NCBI GenBank assembly: GCA_001939145.1 | Contig: LSRX01000136.1 | Span: 836,771-900,770 of the forward strand | Direction: 5' to 3' | From: Symbiodinium microadriaticum | Taxonomy: Eukaryota; Sar; Dinophyceae; Suessiales; Symbiodiniaceae | Length of the DNA: 64,000 nucleotides | Shown here: positions 1 through 11,039 of the stretch, in pieces | Layout: every line of letters starts with the position of its first letter | Position numbering within the stretch: the stretch's first letter is position 1 | Position numbers and translations under genes: made by a program | Notes under the pieces: model-generated | What the model saw: the letters and a program-made list of their open reading frames with translations, nothing else | The model's database searches: none | Told to the model about the DNA's origin: nothing

Positions 1-1455
1 AGACACGCTCCCGTTGGGTGCAGACCTCGCGATTGCGAGCGCCCCGAGCCGGCTGCACCCCGTAGGCACCTTTCGTTCGCAGCTTGCACTGGGACCGCGG
101 AAGTTGCTCGAAAAGAGTCGTGGAAAAAAATGACGAAGTCAAGGCGTCTGCGGTCGTCAGGCGCGACGCCCGGATACGCCCGGTGCAAAGGTGTTGACGA
201 GCCATTGTTGGGGCACCACATGTTTTTCAGGGCCAACAGCTTCGCGGGCAACTTTGCACCATGCTCGCTCAACCAACTTGGCTCGCTTAGCCAGGAAGCC
301 AGTCTGGGGGCACGCGCGTGCATGGTCACCAAATGCATCAACGCAGTGGCCGCACCCAGCTTCCGAGGCGCTCCCGCAACGGCCAGGCGCGAGCGGGAGT
401 GGAAGCCGGAGTCTGCGACGCAATGCGATTTGCATGGTTTCGGGTGCCAGCGAGGTGTGAGGATCGCTGCATGGGGATGGCCTGGAGCCAAGCGGCGGCG
501 TGCGGACCAGCCTCGGAGCGCAGGAGTGCAACGCGTCCTCGGCTGCGAGCCTATCGGCGCCCCAGGCGCGGACGTCCTACGCGCGTCTCGCCCAAGTTAG
601 TATATGCCTGCATGCCTGTCTGCCGCGCCCGTCACGAGGTCCAAGGTGGCGCGTGCTCGGGTTGGGTCGGGCAGGAGGACGTAGAGGTCGTCGAGAAAGG
701 CTATGGGCGACTCACCCTGCCGCAGCTGCGAGTCTGCCCGGCATAACGCCTCGTGCTGGCCCAGGGCAAAAAGGGCTGGGGCCAAGGGGGTCCCCTTGTT
801 CGCATCCCTCCGCCTGGCGTATGCCGTGGCGGACCCCGTCATCATCTCCGTCATCGTCCCACCACTGGTATTCCCAAGTCCGGCCATGAAAGAGGCGTGC
901 GAAGGGCACGAGTTCGGGTGCAACCTCGCACAGCTTGCTCAGAAACGCGGCACGGGAAATGCAGTCGTGCCAGGTTTTCGGCTTTGCCTGGCCTAGTGCC
1001 GGGAGGTAGCCGCTGCCATCCACAAGACAAGACAGTGCGCGGCTTAGAGAAACGTTTGCAGCGCCATCCCCACCAAGAGCAGAGCTGAGGGCGGCGGCAT
1101 CCGCGCACCCCTCGCCTTCGGCATCGGCCAGTGCATGTAGCAGGCCGGCAAGTCGATCGACATGTAACGGCTCCGCGCGGGCGGGTGCGCATACTAGTCG
1201 GGACCAGCGCTCGCCGCAACTTGGGTGTTGGTTCCAGGCTGATGCAGCTTCTGAGGAAAGTGTGCCCGCAGCCGCATGTAGCAAGGGGATGTACAGCCAA
1301 GAGTTTTTATAAGGCGCCTCTGGGTGCTTCGGCGGGCCCCGGCTATCTCGCAGGCGGCAGAGGGCAGTCATCTGCCGAAGCGTAGCCCGGCGTCGTGTCG
1401 TCGGGCACTGTCGGGGGCTCCATAGTCGCAGTTGAGGCGGCCTCCCTCNGTCCAC
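1..1455 (-). pseudogene. Decayed LINE reverse transcriptase, family 1
   Basis: Remnant of a dinoflagellate LINE reverse transcriptase read on the minus strand in several frames. From about 1300 down to 800 one frame shows the palm region ending in the CEQGDPL motif. A shift near 790-800 moves the reading into another frame that continues with APALFALGQH and the catalytic box FLDDLYVLL (about 690). A third frame (531-157) gives the family's conserved tail, CGHCVDAFGDHARACP, a C-x2-C-x4-H-x4-C zinc-knuckle-like cluster. Near 160-120 the frame changes again (PDDRRRLDF). At least three frame changes make it non-functional. The 3' end lies beyond the left edge. The family assignment rests on recognised motifs; the function in copying RNA to DNA is known for the family and lost here. 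Confidence 0.8.
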
Positions 1456-2870
1456 AACGAGGCACGATATGATTTTTTTTTAGGTTGTGACTGCCCTGTG
1501 TTGCTCTTTGTGCGAGGCACTCGAAATCCAAAACGCGCGAAAAAAACGAGACCGGCCCCAGCGGTGCACATCAAGACCGACGGGACGCCGCCGTGCTTGC
1601 CTCCCCAGTCTCCGAAGTGCCCGAGTGCCCTGCGTCGTGCCCCACGCACTGCAATCCGAGGCCCCTCACCCTCGACGCGCTTGACAATGTCGACCTATTG
1701 GACGTCACTGTCAGGTTTCAGGATACCAGTGTAGATTCGACCTCACTCCCTGCAAGATCATTTTCCTTTCAAACAAGATCTTCTCCAGAATACAATGGAA
1801 TTTGTCAACTATATGTTCACCTTTTCAAATCCGTGTGTGTTGTGTGTGTCAACATCACATCGTCGAACATGCCGCGCGAAGGTGTACACCTGGAACGCCG
1901 GTGATCTGTGGTGCCAGCGGCTTGCTGCAGCAGGTCCAAGCCCCACAGGTGAACAAGCCGCACCGGCGGTCCAACTCACACGGTTTGCCCGTGCCTGATA
2001 TGGCAGCCGTAGATTGAGTAGTAGTCGTCGTCGTGGTGGTAGTGGTCGTGATAGTAGTTGACAGCCTTCATGACGGTCAGCTGTCACTGGCAGAACGGTT
2101 ATTGATTAAAGGGCACACAATGACAAAACCTTCTGGCACGTTGCTGAAAAGCAGCTTTTGTGGCTTGGCGGCGACGTCATCCACATTTTTGCAGAGAGCG
2201 CAAAAGTCGGAAGTCAGCAAACTTGCTGCAAACGCAAACATTTCCACGTTCACTCTAAAAAACAACCTTCCTTCCCTCGTGAAAGCCCCTCCATCTTACA
2301 AGGCAAACAAAACCCTTTTTTAAAATAGTTGCACCATTCACTGTCTTTCATCGGTTTGGTGAAGGGTCAGCAACCTGTAACGAAGTGGGAATCCAGTGCA
2401 GACTGCAGCGGGAACTTGTAGGAATGTTCTTGCCAGGCTCCGATCAAAAGGATCTTGGGTACGCCGGTCTGGTGCAAATGGTCGCACAAGGATTCATATA
2501 AATTCAATGAAACCCCTGCTAAAATGGCCACGCCTTCGTTTGAATTACATCGGAGCCAAACACCTTTTTGTTTGCGGATACTGTTTCAAACAAGATTTTA
2601 CTAAAAATCAGCAAGGCCCTTGACACCGCATAGCAGCTGCGTTGCAGCGAGGCGAGGGCGTGTTTGCGGTCCTATACCCACATACACCCACCTTATGTGC
2701 TGCCCTGAGCGCGTCGCCATCCTTTTTGGCGTTCTCGTAAATGCCCTCCGGGACAACGCCCGGATCATTGAGACGCAAAGATCCCCAGGTGTCACAGCCC
2801 TCCACTTTTTTTCCACTTCTCATTTAACCGGGTACCTACTGGCCATCATTGGTGCTGCAAGCGGATTCAG
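1456..2870. other. Non-coding stretch between two retroelement remnants
   Basis: No convincing exon seen. A TG-rich tract lies near 1833-1852, a GTAGTCGTC/GTGGTAGTG trinucleotide-like patch at about 2014-2055, and the 2200-2600 part is AT-richer than its surroundings. Short open frames here use mixed third bases and lack splice-site context. Confidence 0.5.
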
Positions 2871-2879
2871 ACAAACTGA

Positions 2880-3600
2880 AGGCTTAGCCTTCGTCCGGAT
2901 GACGTGGCTGGGGCGTGTTGGGCCGCGGCATAAAATGCAGGCATGAGAGGGTCGCCGTGCTGTCGGTCCGCCAATCGTTCCGCTCAGCCCGGGTATTGGA
3001 GGACGTCTTTCACCACCTTGTCGGTCGCCCCTTGGCCAAGCACACCGCCCAAGCGCTCCAGGCAGCATGCATGCCCTAGACCACATCCGCCTCAGCACGA
3101 GCGCATGCACCGAGGCACTCTGCAAACTCTTCGAGGTCATGCAACCCACCGTCCTTTCCCGTCGACGCTGCACTCGGCAAGCGATCCCGGAGTTTGGCGA
3201 ACATCGCTTCGTTGCCGTCAGCGAGCTGAGGGTCCGGCTCGCGGCGGAGAGCTTTCCGAGGTGGACGAGCGCAGCGGAGCGTGCCCGCTCGGCATTCCAA
3301 GTCGACCCCTCCAGCCACTGGGAAGGCTGCGTGGAATAGAAGGCGGGAAGAGAGCCAACCGCCGCGGCAGAAGGCATCTGCACGCTGCTCGAGCGAGCTC
3401 GGTGGGCTCGATGCGCGACTGACCAGGCTCGTGGTGCGGGAACATGCGGGGCGCGAGGAAGAACAACTTTTTTATCCAGCAGCACCGTCCGAATCGCGAA
3501 TCGGAACAGTGCGAGATCGATGTGGTCGAGCTTCCGATCGGTCCCATAAGCGTTGCTCCATAGATCACGGAGGGGTGCGCGCATTAAACGCGCAGGGTGC
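2880..3600 (-). pseudogene. Decayed LINE reverse transcriptase, family 2
   Basis: Second retroelement remnant, different from the family at the left edge. Reading the minus strand downward, about 3330-3250 encodes ERARSAALVHLGKLSAASR. A frame change then gives LADGNEAMFAKLRD at about 3230-3180. These correspond to a segment just upstream of the reverse transcriptase fingers in another common dinoflagellate LINE family. At about 2960 a third frame reads QHGDPLMPAF, the motif preceding the catalytic box. The stretch between these landmarks is too short for an intact domain, so internal deletion as well as frameshifts is inferred. No FxDD box was found. The 3400-3600 part is probably also element-derived but is not diagnostic. 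Confidence 0.6.
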
Positions 3601-3847
3601 GCGCATGGGCGCGAGCGGTGTGCGCACATGGCATGACTGAATGTGACATGATGTGACTGCGACGGCACGTGTATAACGCCAAAACATCTGACATGAGGGC
3701 ATTTTACAGGGCGGCACTTGTACAGCGACGAAACATGACTGTGACACGACGGCACTTGTTCAGCGCCGAAAATTCAAACGGAGACTTGTGCAGCTCCGAG
3801 ACATGACAATGAGAGCATTTGTGTTCGAGAACATACTTTACAAAAGG

Positions 3848-3996
3848 AGTATATATATATATATACATATGTGTTTTTACCCATCTCGAAACAGGACACA
3901 ACCAAAAGTCTACAACAACATCTGGCTGAGTGTCTTTATAAATAGTAATATATATATATATATACACACACACTACATATATATATATATATACAG
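3848..3996. repeat. AT microsatellites
   Basis: Three short (AT)n or (TA)n runs at about 3849-3868, 3949-3964 and 3975-3994, separated by unique sequence. They sit in a locally AT-rich block that continues to about 4350, in contrast with the GC-rich surroundings. Confidence 0.9.
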
Positions 3997-3999
3997 TTG

Positions 4000-4857
4000 A
4001 TATTAGCCATATAGTTTTGCGTTTCATTTCTGTAAGTTTTTCTCCAAACACATTTAAACTACTTCATACTTTGTAAATTCTATATCATTGTCTGGTTCTG
4101 TGCACGCAAGAAAAGTTTGTTTTTTTTTAACCCTCTCTTCCAATATATTTATGCAGGCAAAACATGAAAAATGCGTTGCCTAATTTTCTGGATATACATT
4201 TCTGGTTCTCTCCAGGAAAAAATGCTTCTTGATTTTTCTGGTTCTCCGCAAACGAGACCTTTGTTTCTGATCCTTTCTCTCAATGTAGTCTTCTATGTAA
4301 GAAATGAAAAAGGTAGGTTTTTTGATCCTCAAAAATATTCTGTTACATGTTTTCCTATTCCTTGATCCTCGAGCTCCGCTGCTTCTTTGCCATTGTTGCC
4401 TCTTGGCTTTTCCAGGCAAACTCGGCGACCACATTGACAACGCCAAGGCGTGCCATGCATGGGGGCGGTGATGGGCCCGAGCAATAGTCGCGCAAACGAG
4501 TTTTGCACAGCAGGCTGCACCACCGCCTGCGCCAGCCCTGGGTGGCAGCTCCCCAAAGCGGGCACACGGACGAGCTGAGTGCGACTAGTGACTAGTATTG
4601 ACTAGTGTGTGCTCGCCTCGGCGGTTCTTGCTGGAGGAGCTCGGGGTTAACATCGACCGAGGTGCCGCAGCCGTGTCAATGCCTGGAACATCCTGGAACG
4701 ACGTCGGCTGGCTCCTGCGCATATGGCAGCCGGGTTGCAGCATAGGCGAGAAATGGCGACAAGCTCAGACGATATACTGCCGCGCGCGGTCGTCAAAGTT
4801 GGTCTTGTGCAACAGTGGTTCGCGTCGCCGCGCACTAGGAGCACTCCAGTACCAACC
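4000..4857. other. AT/T-rich spacer downstream of the LINE
   Basis: No exon recognised. T-rich from 4000 to 4360 with several poly-T runs, then GC-rich. ACTAGT-containing short repeats occur at 4585-4604. This is the 3' flank of the minus-strand LINE. I did not find a clear poly-A or microsatellite tail on the minus strand that would fix the element end. Confidence 0.4.
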
Positions 4858-5208
4858 TCAGCTGAAATCCCGACCCCCGCTCGGGAGGGTTTCCCCCTCC
4901 CCATGTCTTTCTTCAAGCCACTTCCTTCTCACCGAGGCCATGTGCACAACAACTCTCCTGTTGTACTCTCTGTTCCTTTCAGTCGTAGGCCATCCCAAGT
5001 GCTTCTGCAACTGATCATGCGGCTCTACTCTCGTATCAGCGAAACGAGGGCAATACCACATGTCGTGATCGAAAGTCCGTGGTCCCTGATGACAAAATTC
5101 ACAGGAAGAGACCTGTGCTCCCGTCATCACCTGAAATGCCGCAGGACTGACCGCATGCCCCGTAGCAACCGCAAAAGCGTGGGCAGCCAGGTGAGCATGA
5201 CCAGTCAC
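4858..5208 (-). pseudogene. LINE C-terminal segment with CCHC-like knuckle
   Basis: Minus-strand frame continuing the LINE polyprotein after the frameshift near 5233. Reading back through the GTG at 5208 (only an apparent start) gives IIDLLAQQRSQVTGHAH, so it is not an independent gene. It contains CEFCHQGPRTFDHDMWYC, a C-x2-C-x8-H-x4-C cluster, followed by a helical tail (HMASVRRKWLEERH). Zinc-knuckle-like clusters near the C terminus of LINE proteins are thought to bind nucleic acid. It ends at a stop at 4858. Confidence 0.7.
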
Positions 5209-6092
5209 CTGAGACCTTTGCTGAGCCAGCAGATCAATGATTTACTGATTCTTTTATACCTTGGGCTCACAAGTTCCCACGTGTGAGGGATACCGGCTGA
5301 GCGATTAGGAGTTCCTTGAAGCCAGCGGGCCCACTGAGTGGCTCTCCAAGCTTCCCTCATAGTATGCTGAAGCAGTTTCTTGTTCCCTCCTCCTCCAAAT
5401 CTGACCACATGCCGACCCTGAGGAGGAACCCTACAATCGTGAGGCACTAAGGAAAGATTGCAATGCTTATGGTTCCAGATCCACATCCTGGCTTCCGTCC
5501 ATCCTTGTCTCTTAAGCCAAGTCCTGAGTAACTGGACCGGTCCCTGTGTGTTGCCATGTCTACGCCATGCCTGTCGAACAGCCCGGCAGTCACTGGATTC
5601 TAAGACCCAGTAGGCCTGCCAGCATCCATGTTTGTACCTGGCCGAAGAGCTGTGGCCTTCCAAGAGAGACCTCAAAGGGCCCCTTCTCTTGTGAGCGGTC
5701 CTGCCGCTCGCCTCTTCAAAACATGTCTGTACCTTAGCCAACTCACTCACATCTTCAAGCCTAGCAAAGCCCGGCGTGGAAATTATCGCCATGGCCGTCC
5801 CCCGCAAGAACTTCAGGCGGCGAGAAAATTCACCCGGGATGCTTTTGGCCCATTGGATGAGCTGTTTGGTCCTGTCAACGCGCTGTTTCTCTTCTTTACT
5901 TGCGCCAGTGCCCCGAGCACCTCTGTGAGTCTGTATGCTGGTACCAAGCACCTTCGGACGGATATGGACGGTGCCCGGCATGTTGCGAGAATTGATCTCC
6001 TGCTGCATGTGTTGTCTGGCCTTCGTCGTACCGATGACACAATAGTCAGACTTGCTCCTATTCTCATCCATGCCCATGTTGCGAACTTCCAA
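5205..6092 (-). pseudogene. LINE reverse transcriptase connection region, frame-shifted
   Basis: A 295-codon minus-strand frame that picks up the LINE polyprotein downstream of the catalytic domain. Its first residues overlap another frame; the natural join is after WAWM near 6075, continuing DENRSKSDYCVIG. The segment KVLGTSI near 5960 matches the position where LINE reverse transcriptases have the conserved LG motif after the palm. The rest is Trp- and Arg-rich and matches no separate domain I know. The frame ends at 5205, but the coding sense moves to the next frame at about 5233 through a one-base slip. Confidence 0.7.
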
Positions 6093-6106
6093 AGCCCATC
6101 TTTGTC

Positions 6107-8602
6107 CTATCGAAAGGCACGTGTCGAGGCTTTAGTAAGCCAGTGTCTGTCATCGATGAAAATTCCCCAACGAACTTCCGTGCCGCTAGGATCGAACTCC
6201 TGCTGCAGCCTAAACTGAGCCTCCGCAATCGGCCCCAGCAGAGCGATGGGTGATGACGGATCACCCTGAGGAAGGCATCCTATGTTCCCGAGGCACTTGG
6301 CTCCGACAAAACTGCCGAGAACCATGAACCTCTTCTGTTGCGTCCATGCTTGTTCTAAAGCCCGAATGAGACCCTGCGGGAGGCCCATTCTGGACAAAGA
6401 GGCCCCAGCGAGTGTACCTGCCATCTTGTCGAAGGCCTTTGACAAATCAGAAGCGCCAAGAAACTTGAACCCGGGAGACCTTCTAAGCACCCTTTGTCCA
6501 TTGGCCTGCCGCATGTTCCTTTGAGTCTTCTGCATCTCACAAAGCGAAACGGTCAGAGCGGTGTGGGTGCCCCTACCTTTAATGCCTCCGTGAAAACATG
6601 TAGGAACACGCCGAGTAAGCCACATAGAGACATGTTGCATCCTAATGCCACTATACAAACGGTAAATGCAGGACCCGATCGAGATAGGGCGCAGATTTTC
6701 AAGTTTGCCTACTTCTCTGTGTGGCTTGGCCAAGTGCACTTGTTTCCATTGAGTCATAGCTTCGGGCCAAACACCAGTACCTTCTTCGATGTTCTGGAAA
6801 AGAATAGCCAAGTGATCGAGGGCTTCCGCGGGCCAGAACATGATTTCAGTGTTGGCCCAACCACACGGACCAGAAGCTTTGTTCTTGTTCTTTCTAGCTC
6901 TAGCCCGTATTTCGGTACCTTTGATACTGGGAAGGGGGCACTCCTCTTGCATCTGAGGCCAAGGCGAACTCTCAGATGCTATGCAGAGATCAGCGATACG
7001 GCGTCTCGTCTGCGCATCTTGCGGCCAAATGTCCCTCCAAAAGAGCTCAAGCTCGTCAAACATTTTAGAACCGGACAACACCTCATTGTTATCACTCTTA
7101 ACCGCATGCACTCTTTCAGTGAGTCTCGCTTTGGCAAGCCACTTCCAGACAGCGCCATCGTCGTTACGAAGCTCGTCGTTCCATCTTTTGATGTTCTTGA
7201 TTCTCTGTTCCTCTTCGGCGGAATCGATAGCCGCCAAAAGCCACTGTTTACTTCTCTCAAAGCTTCTGCGATCCGTGAGATCAAGAGGGCAATTGAAAAA
7301 ATCACCCTCACGCAGAAGACTCTTGCGCAAACTGTCGTTGTTCTGTGTTTGCCAAGCGACGAGTCGCCTAAACAGACGCCTGAATCTACAAGTTTTCACA
7401 GGTTGAGGTCCTAAGTGGTGTTCCCTATGATGCCGAAATCTCGGAAGGACCCAAGCCGGCATCCCTTTCTGCCCCACACCCGCCGGGGCTTTCCTATATT
7501 CCTGGACCCTAAGCAATGCGCTCGTCATGGCCTGCTCGACCCGAGACGTGAGGTCCTCCCAAGTAGACAGAGGGGCCTCCTCTCTGGTTGCTTCAGACCA
7601 GCATTGCTCGATAGCCTGCTGCCATGCCTTGTCAGAGATCGACGAAGGTTTTCTGAGGTTCCTAACCGGCCTAAGCTTAGAGCTTTGATCCTGGAAATCC
7701 TTAGCGAAAACGTCCCATTGCAAAACTTTGTGATCACTCCACTTTTCCTGGCTGACCCTAACCGAAACAGAGATCCTAGCTTTGATGCCCCAATCGATAC
7801 AATTGCTACTGTCCCACCGGGTAGCCGCAGGAAGGGGGCAGTACTCATGATCCATCTCATCGTGGCCCCTAAACTCTTCGCCATCCAGACAGACAACGGA
7901 GGGGTCATCGAGAGGATAGGTCACCGAACCCCCAAAGCCAGCAGCCAAAACATTGAGGCCATCAACCAAAGGGTCCCCATTGAAATCGCCTCCAATGAAG
8001 AGCCTAACGTTGCCAAGCGAGCCACACTCCTCGCTCAAACTGCCATTGAAGTCCCTGACCGCGCTAGCCGCGCCTTTAGTCCTATAAACCGAAAGAACGT
8101 GAAGACCCGGGAGGCAGACTCTAACCCATTGACCACTAGCCCCCTTCCAAGAGGCGGCCTTGATCGCAGGAATGTCCGAACGGACAAGGACTGCAACTCC
8201 GCCTTCCACCCTAGCGTGGCTGTCCTGGATTTCTTCCTGGTGGAACATAGCCCAGTTTTTAAGGGAGCCGGCCACCACTACCGCCTCTCTGTCCGTGAGT
8301 CTTGTTTCCTGCAACATAATGACGTGCACTCCATTACGCTCAGCCTCACGGATAAGGTCAAAGCCCCTTTTCCTGAAGCTGGCGATATTCAACTGCCAAA
8401 TCTTAAGACTCTCTCTGCTCCTTCTCTCTCTCGCTCGATGCCTCGTCTTGCGTTTTGGACCAGGATGAGGGTGAATGCCCTCAAGTGTAAGGTCCCGAAC
8501 CCAGACCTTAGAAGGCTTCTTGCCCCCATGTGCTCCGGCCTTAGAGCTGGGATGGTCCTTAGAGGAGCCTCCAGACGTCCTCTGCGCAAAAGTGCCGCGC
8601 GG
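6107..8602 (-). pseudogene. LINE endonuclease-reverse transcriptase, premature stop after the catalytic box
   Basis: The open frame runs from 8602 to a TAG at 6107. The TTG at 8392 is only an apparent start: the frame continues upstream with KVWVRDLTLEGIHPHPGP. Counting from 8392, endonuclease landmarks are LQETRL (catalytic Glu 29), GGDFNGDP (about 135) and SDH (about 226), as in the AP-endonuclease fold. Reverse transcriptase landmarks are SDLSKAFDK (about 650), LPQGDPSSP (about 708) and FIDDR (Asp 747-748). All expected catalytic residues are present, so the enzyme core looks intact. The TAG falls 12 codons after the Asp pair and would remove thumb and C terminus. Reading through the stop gives DKDGLWKFATWAW in frame, showing the stop is a point lesion. 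Confidence 0.88.
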
Positions 8603-9515
8603 TCATGCGCGGTCGTGGGGAGGGGTGCGCGGGTCTGTCGACAAACGCCGTGTGGCCTCGTTGCCGGGCGCAACCTCAGCAGCCGTGCGGAGATGGCGGG
8701 AACTGGAAAGCTCACCTGCCCGCACCTTGGCGCATGCTTGGTTTTTTTCGCTCGGCCATTGACCTCAGCATCATCGCTGCCACACGCTGCCACCCTGACT
8801 GCGAAGTGGGTTGGGTCGCCGTATATTGCGGCGCGCAAGTGCACCCCCTTGAGCTCTGTGGAGGTGCGTGTAGAGCAAGAAGCATGCGCGGTGGTCAACG
8901 CTGCCCGCATAGCTGCTCTCATGAAGAGCGGCACGTCCTGCAGCGATCTGCAACGTAGGCACCGCGGGCATCGGAGTTCTTCGGCCAAGTCGCATTTGCA
9001 GCGGCGTCGTGGTTTTCGGCTGGGCATGCAGGTGGGGACACCTCTTCGTCGCCGCTCGCAGCTCTCGTCGAACCCGCGTAGGACTCCAAAAGTGCTGCTT
9101 GCCATGCCGCTGTGAGATAGCCATCTGGGGCCATGAAAACCAGCAGTGCGGCCGATAAAGGCAGCGCGGGGCATCGGGTATGGCGGAGAGGGCTGCCGCC
9201 GATGCTCGATCTTCCGCTGAGGTGCCCCGGTGAGCGTCATGAGCCGGCGGCATCCGTGTCCGCTTGGTGGTCGCGCAATGCGCCAAGTGGCAACAGCTGC
9301 ATTTGTGCGGTTGTCGCTGGTTGGCTGCCGCTGAGGTCCGCTTCGCCGACGCGTCGGCCGTATTGGGCCATGATGCTCACGTTCCCGGCATCGTGCCACA
9401 TCACTATAGTAGCGGTCGGTGGGCCGGGGTGAGCGGCCTCGCCAACGTGCCGGCCTCGGGTGCGGTGTCCAAGTGCTGACGTCGCGCCGTGGCGCAGCCT
9501 GACATAGCCTGGCAA
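8603..9515 (-). pseudogene. LINE N-terminal region, broken frames
   Basis: Upstream of the endonuclease the minus strand shows coding signs in several frames, none continuous. At 9450-9410 one frame reads VGEAAHPGPP, a signature often found at the start of dinoflagellate LINE prote­ins. At about 9010-8880 another frame has CKCDLAEELRCPRCLRC, a Cys-rich patch followed by a helical stretch. At 8603 a stop closes the endonuclease frame upstream, so a frameshift or missing join lies near 8600. Gag-like or nucleic-acid-binding function is a guess from position and cysteines only. Confidence 0.5.
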
Positions 9516-10243
9516 GCGTATAGACTCCTCTGACGGGGTCGTGCTTCCAAGTACCTAAGCACTGAGTCGTTCGTATCTTCCCTTAACCAACGGACCACTT
9601 GGCACAATGTCGTTGCTTCGCCAGAAAAGCCTTCCTCACCACACTGTTATGCCCAATTCAACGATGTACCTCAACTAGATCCCACATGGACCCATAACCG
9701 CACAGGACCGTAGTTGCAGACTTGAGTGGGCAAGATGCCAAGCGAACAGAACGCACAAAACATCGGCAAGTTCTGTGAGACATGCATGTCATTCCGGGTA
9801 CACAGGAACAAGACGTTTTTCCCGACGGCAGAAGCCTAGAACCTGCGAAACAGCCACGGGCACCAGCTTACCATTCGCAGCTCGAACTTGTCTTAAAACG
9901 TTGTAGTTTACCGCCCTAACAGCGAGCCTACTCTGCCACCCCAGATATGGTAGCTAGCCTGGGATTGGGAATGTAGCACAAAGCTATAGCTATACCCAGA
10001 ACCACACCAAAACCGACACCAGAGCGAAAACAAAACGTGCGGACCCCTTTGCAATGCTGATGCAGGTTTGGTGGTTGAGGACCTTTGAATTTTGTCTTCC
10101 CCGGGTATCGGACCAAGAACCACAGCTGCGGCTCAGACCAAAACAAAGTGCAAATTGAAGGGGCTTCGTGGCTTGGATTCACCTTACAGCCTTGTGTCTT
10201 GGGTTCGGGAGTTCGTGGCTAGGGACTTACTGTAGATATCACA
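9516..10243. other. Spacer without recognisable genes
   Basis: No exon or repeat that I can support. It follows the 5' end of the minus-strand LINE, so it may include that element's untranslated leader. Confidence 0.4.
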
Positions 10244-10831
10244 TTACTGACCTGCGGAACAAAGTTCGGACCTGCTTTGCCGTTCGCCGGACCCGGCCTG
10301 GGTGGTGGCTGCATCGGAGCTGCTTGCATGCATGGAGGCAGGAGGCGAACGCGAACTTGCCGTGCTGGCCGCATATGCTGCTTTGCACCCTCCTGCAACA
10401 AGCAATGGAGTCGCAACCCCATGCCCCGGCACCACCGCACCCTTCAGCCTGCCCAGCACGGACAGTGCACCACAGAACGGCGCCGCGGTTGCAAGGACCG
10501 GAAGCCCCCACTCCAGAACGCGTGGAGGCCCGGCGGCCCGTCTTGCAAGCGACGCAGTACAGTGTGGCCGGGAAACGGTGGTCTCTCGCCCCACCGCTTC
10601 GCAGGTCTGACAAACTAGGGAGTCGGCTCCCAGCTCCTGGCGAACAATGGCCTTGCTTGCCGACAGGCGCCCGTGGCTTGATACATCCCACCATGCTGGC
10701 CACTGACGGGGTGCAGACTGAACTCTGGATGTCATATGCCGCGTGGTGTCAACCCAAGCCTCACCCTGGGCAGTGCTTGTCCGACACAACAATGCCTTGC
10801 ACCTGACGCTTTGTGTTACTCCATGCCACAA
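10244..10831 (-). CDS. Unidentified open frame, possibly a retroelement tail
   Basis: A 195-codon minus-strand frame with LVCQTCEAVGRE (C-x2-C) near its middle, resembling in a general way the Cys-pair tail of some dinoflagellate retroelement proteins. It is Ala-, Arg- and Ser-rich and low in diagnostic residues. An overlapping plus-strand frame at 10302-10610 is about as plausible from composition. No splice sites were assigned. Confidence 0.2.
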   Translation of the reverse strand: MWHGVTQSVRCKALLCRTSTAQGEAWVDTTRHMTSRVQSAPRQWPAWWDVSSHGRLSASKAIVRQELGADSLVCQTCEAVGRETTVSRPHCTASLARRAAGPPRVLEWGLPVLATAAPFCGALSVLGRLKGAVVPGHGVATPLLVAGGCKAAYAASTASSRSPPASMHASSSDAATTQAGSGERQSRSELCSAGQ

Positions 10832-11039
10832 GGCAAAGCAGCGAAGTGATCTTGATGTGGCATGATGTGGCAGCGTCGCATCGGTCCCCTACTATTCGAA
10901 AGAAACGACATGCAGCCCGAACTAATGTGACGAAGGCCTCCTACTTTGGCTTGCCGGACGTCTACACCCGGAAAACGGCTGGTTGGGATGTGATGCAATG
11001 CCACGGATGTTGGTTTTGAGCGCTTGCTCGCACAATTGA

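Larger units (their letters stand above)
4858..9515 (-). mobile_element. Long LINE (non-LTR) retrotransposon with AP-endonuclease and reverse transcriptase
   Basis: The best-preserved transposable element here. Minus-strand order is N-terminal region (about 9515-8603), AP-endonuclease (8392 to about 7700), linker, reverse transcriptase (about 6950-6110), connection region (6092-5205) and a C-terminal CCHC-like knuckle (5100-5050). LINEs of this layout encode the enzyme that nicks target DNA and reverse-transcribes the element RNA in place. Three lesions are visible: a TAG at 6107-6109 in the reverse transcriptase frame, a frameshift near 6075, and another near 5233. A further frame change lies near 8600. 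The long endonuclease/RT frame suggests a comparatively recent insertion. Neither target-site duplications nor a tail were identified, so the ends are approximate. Confidence 0.85.

Noticed and set aside
7415..9115. Long plus-strand open frame (566 codons), with another at 6494-7414
   Set aside because: Both lie antisense to the LINE endonuclease and reverse transcriptase, whose motifs are unmistakable on the minus strand.
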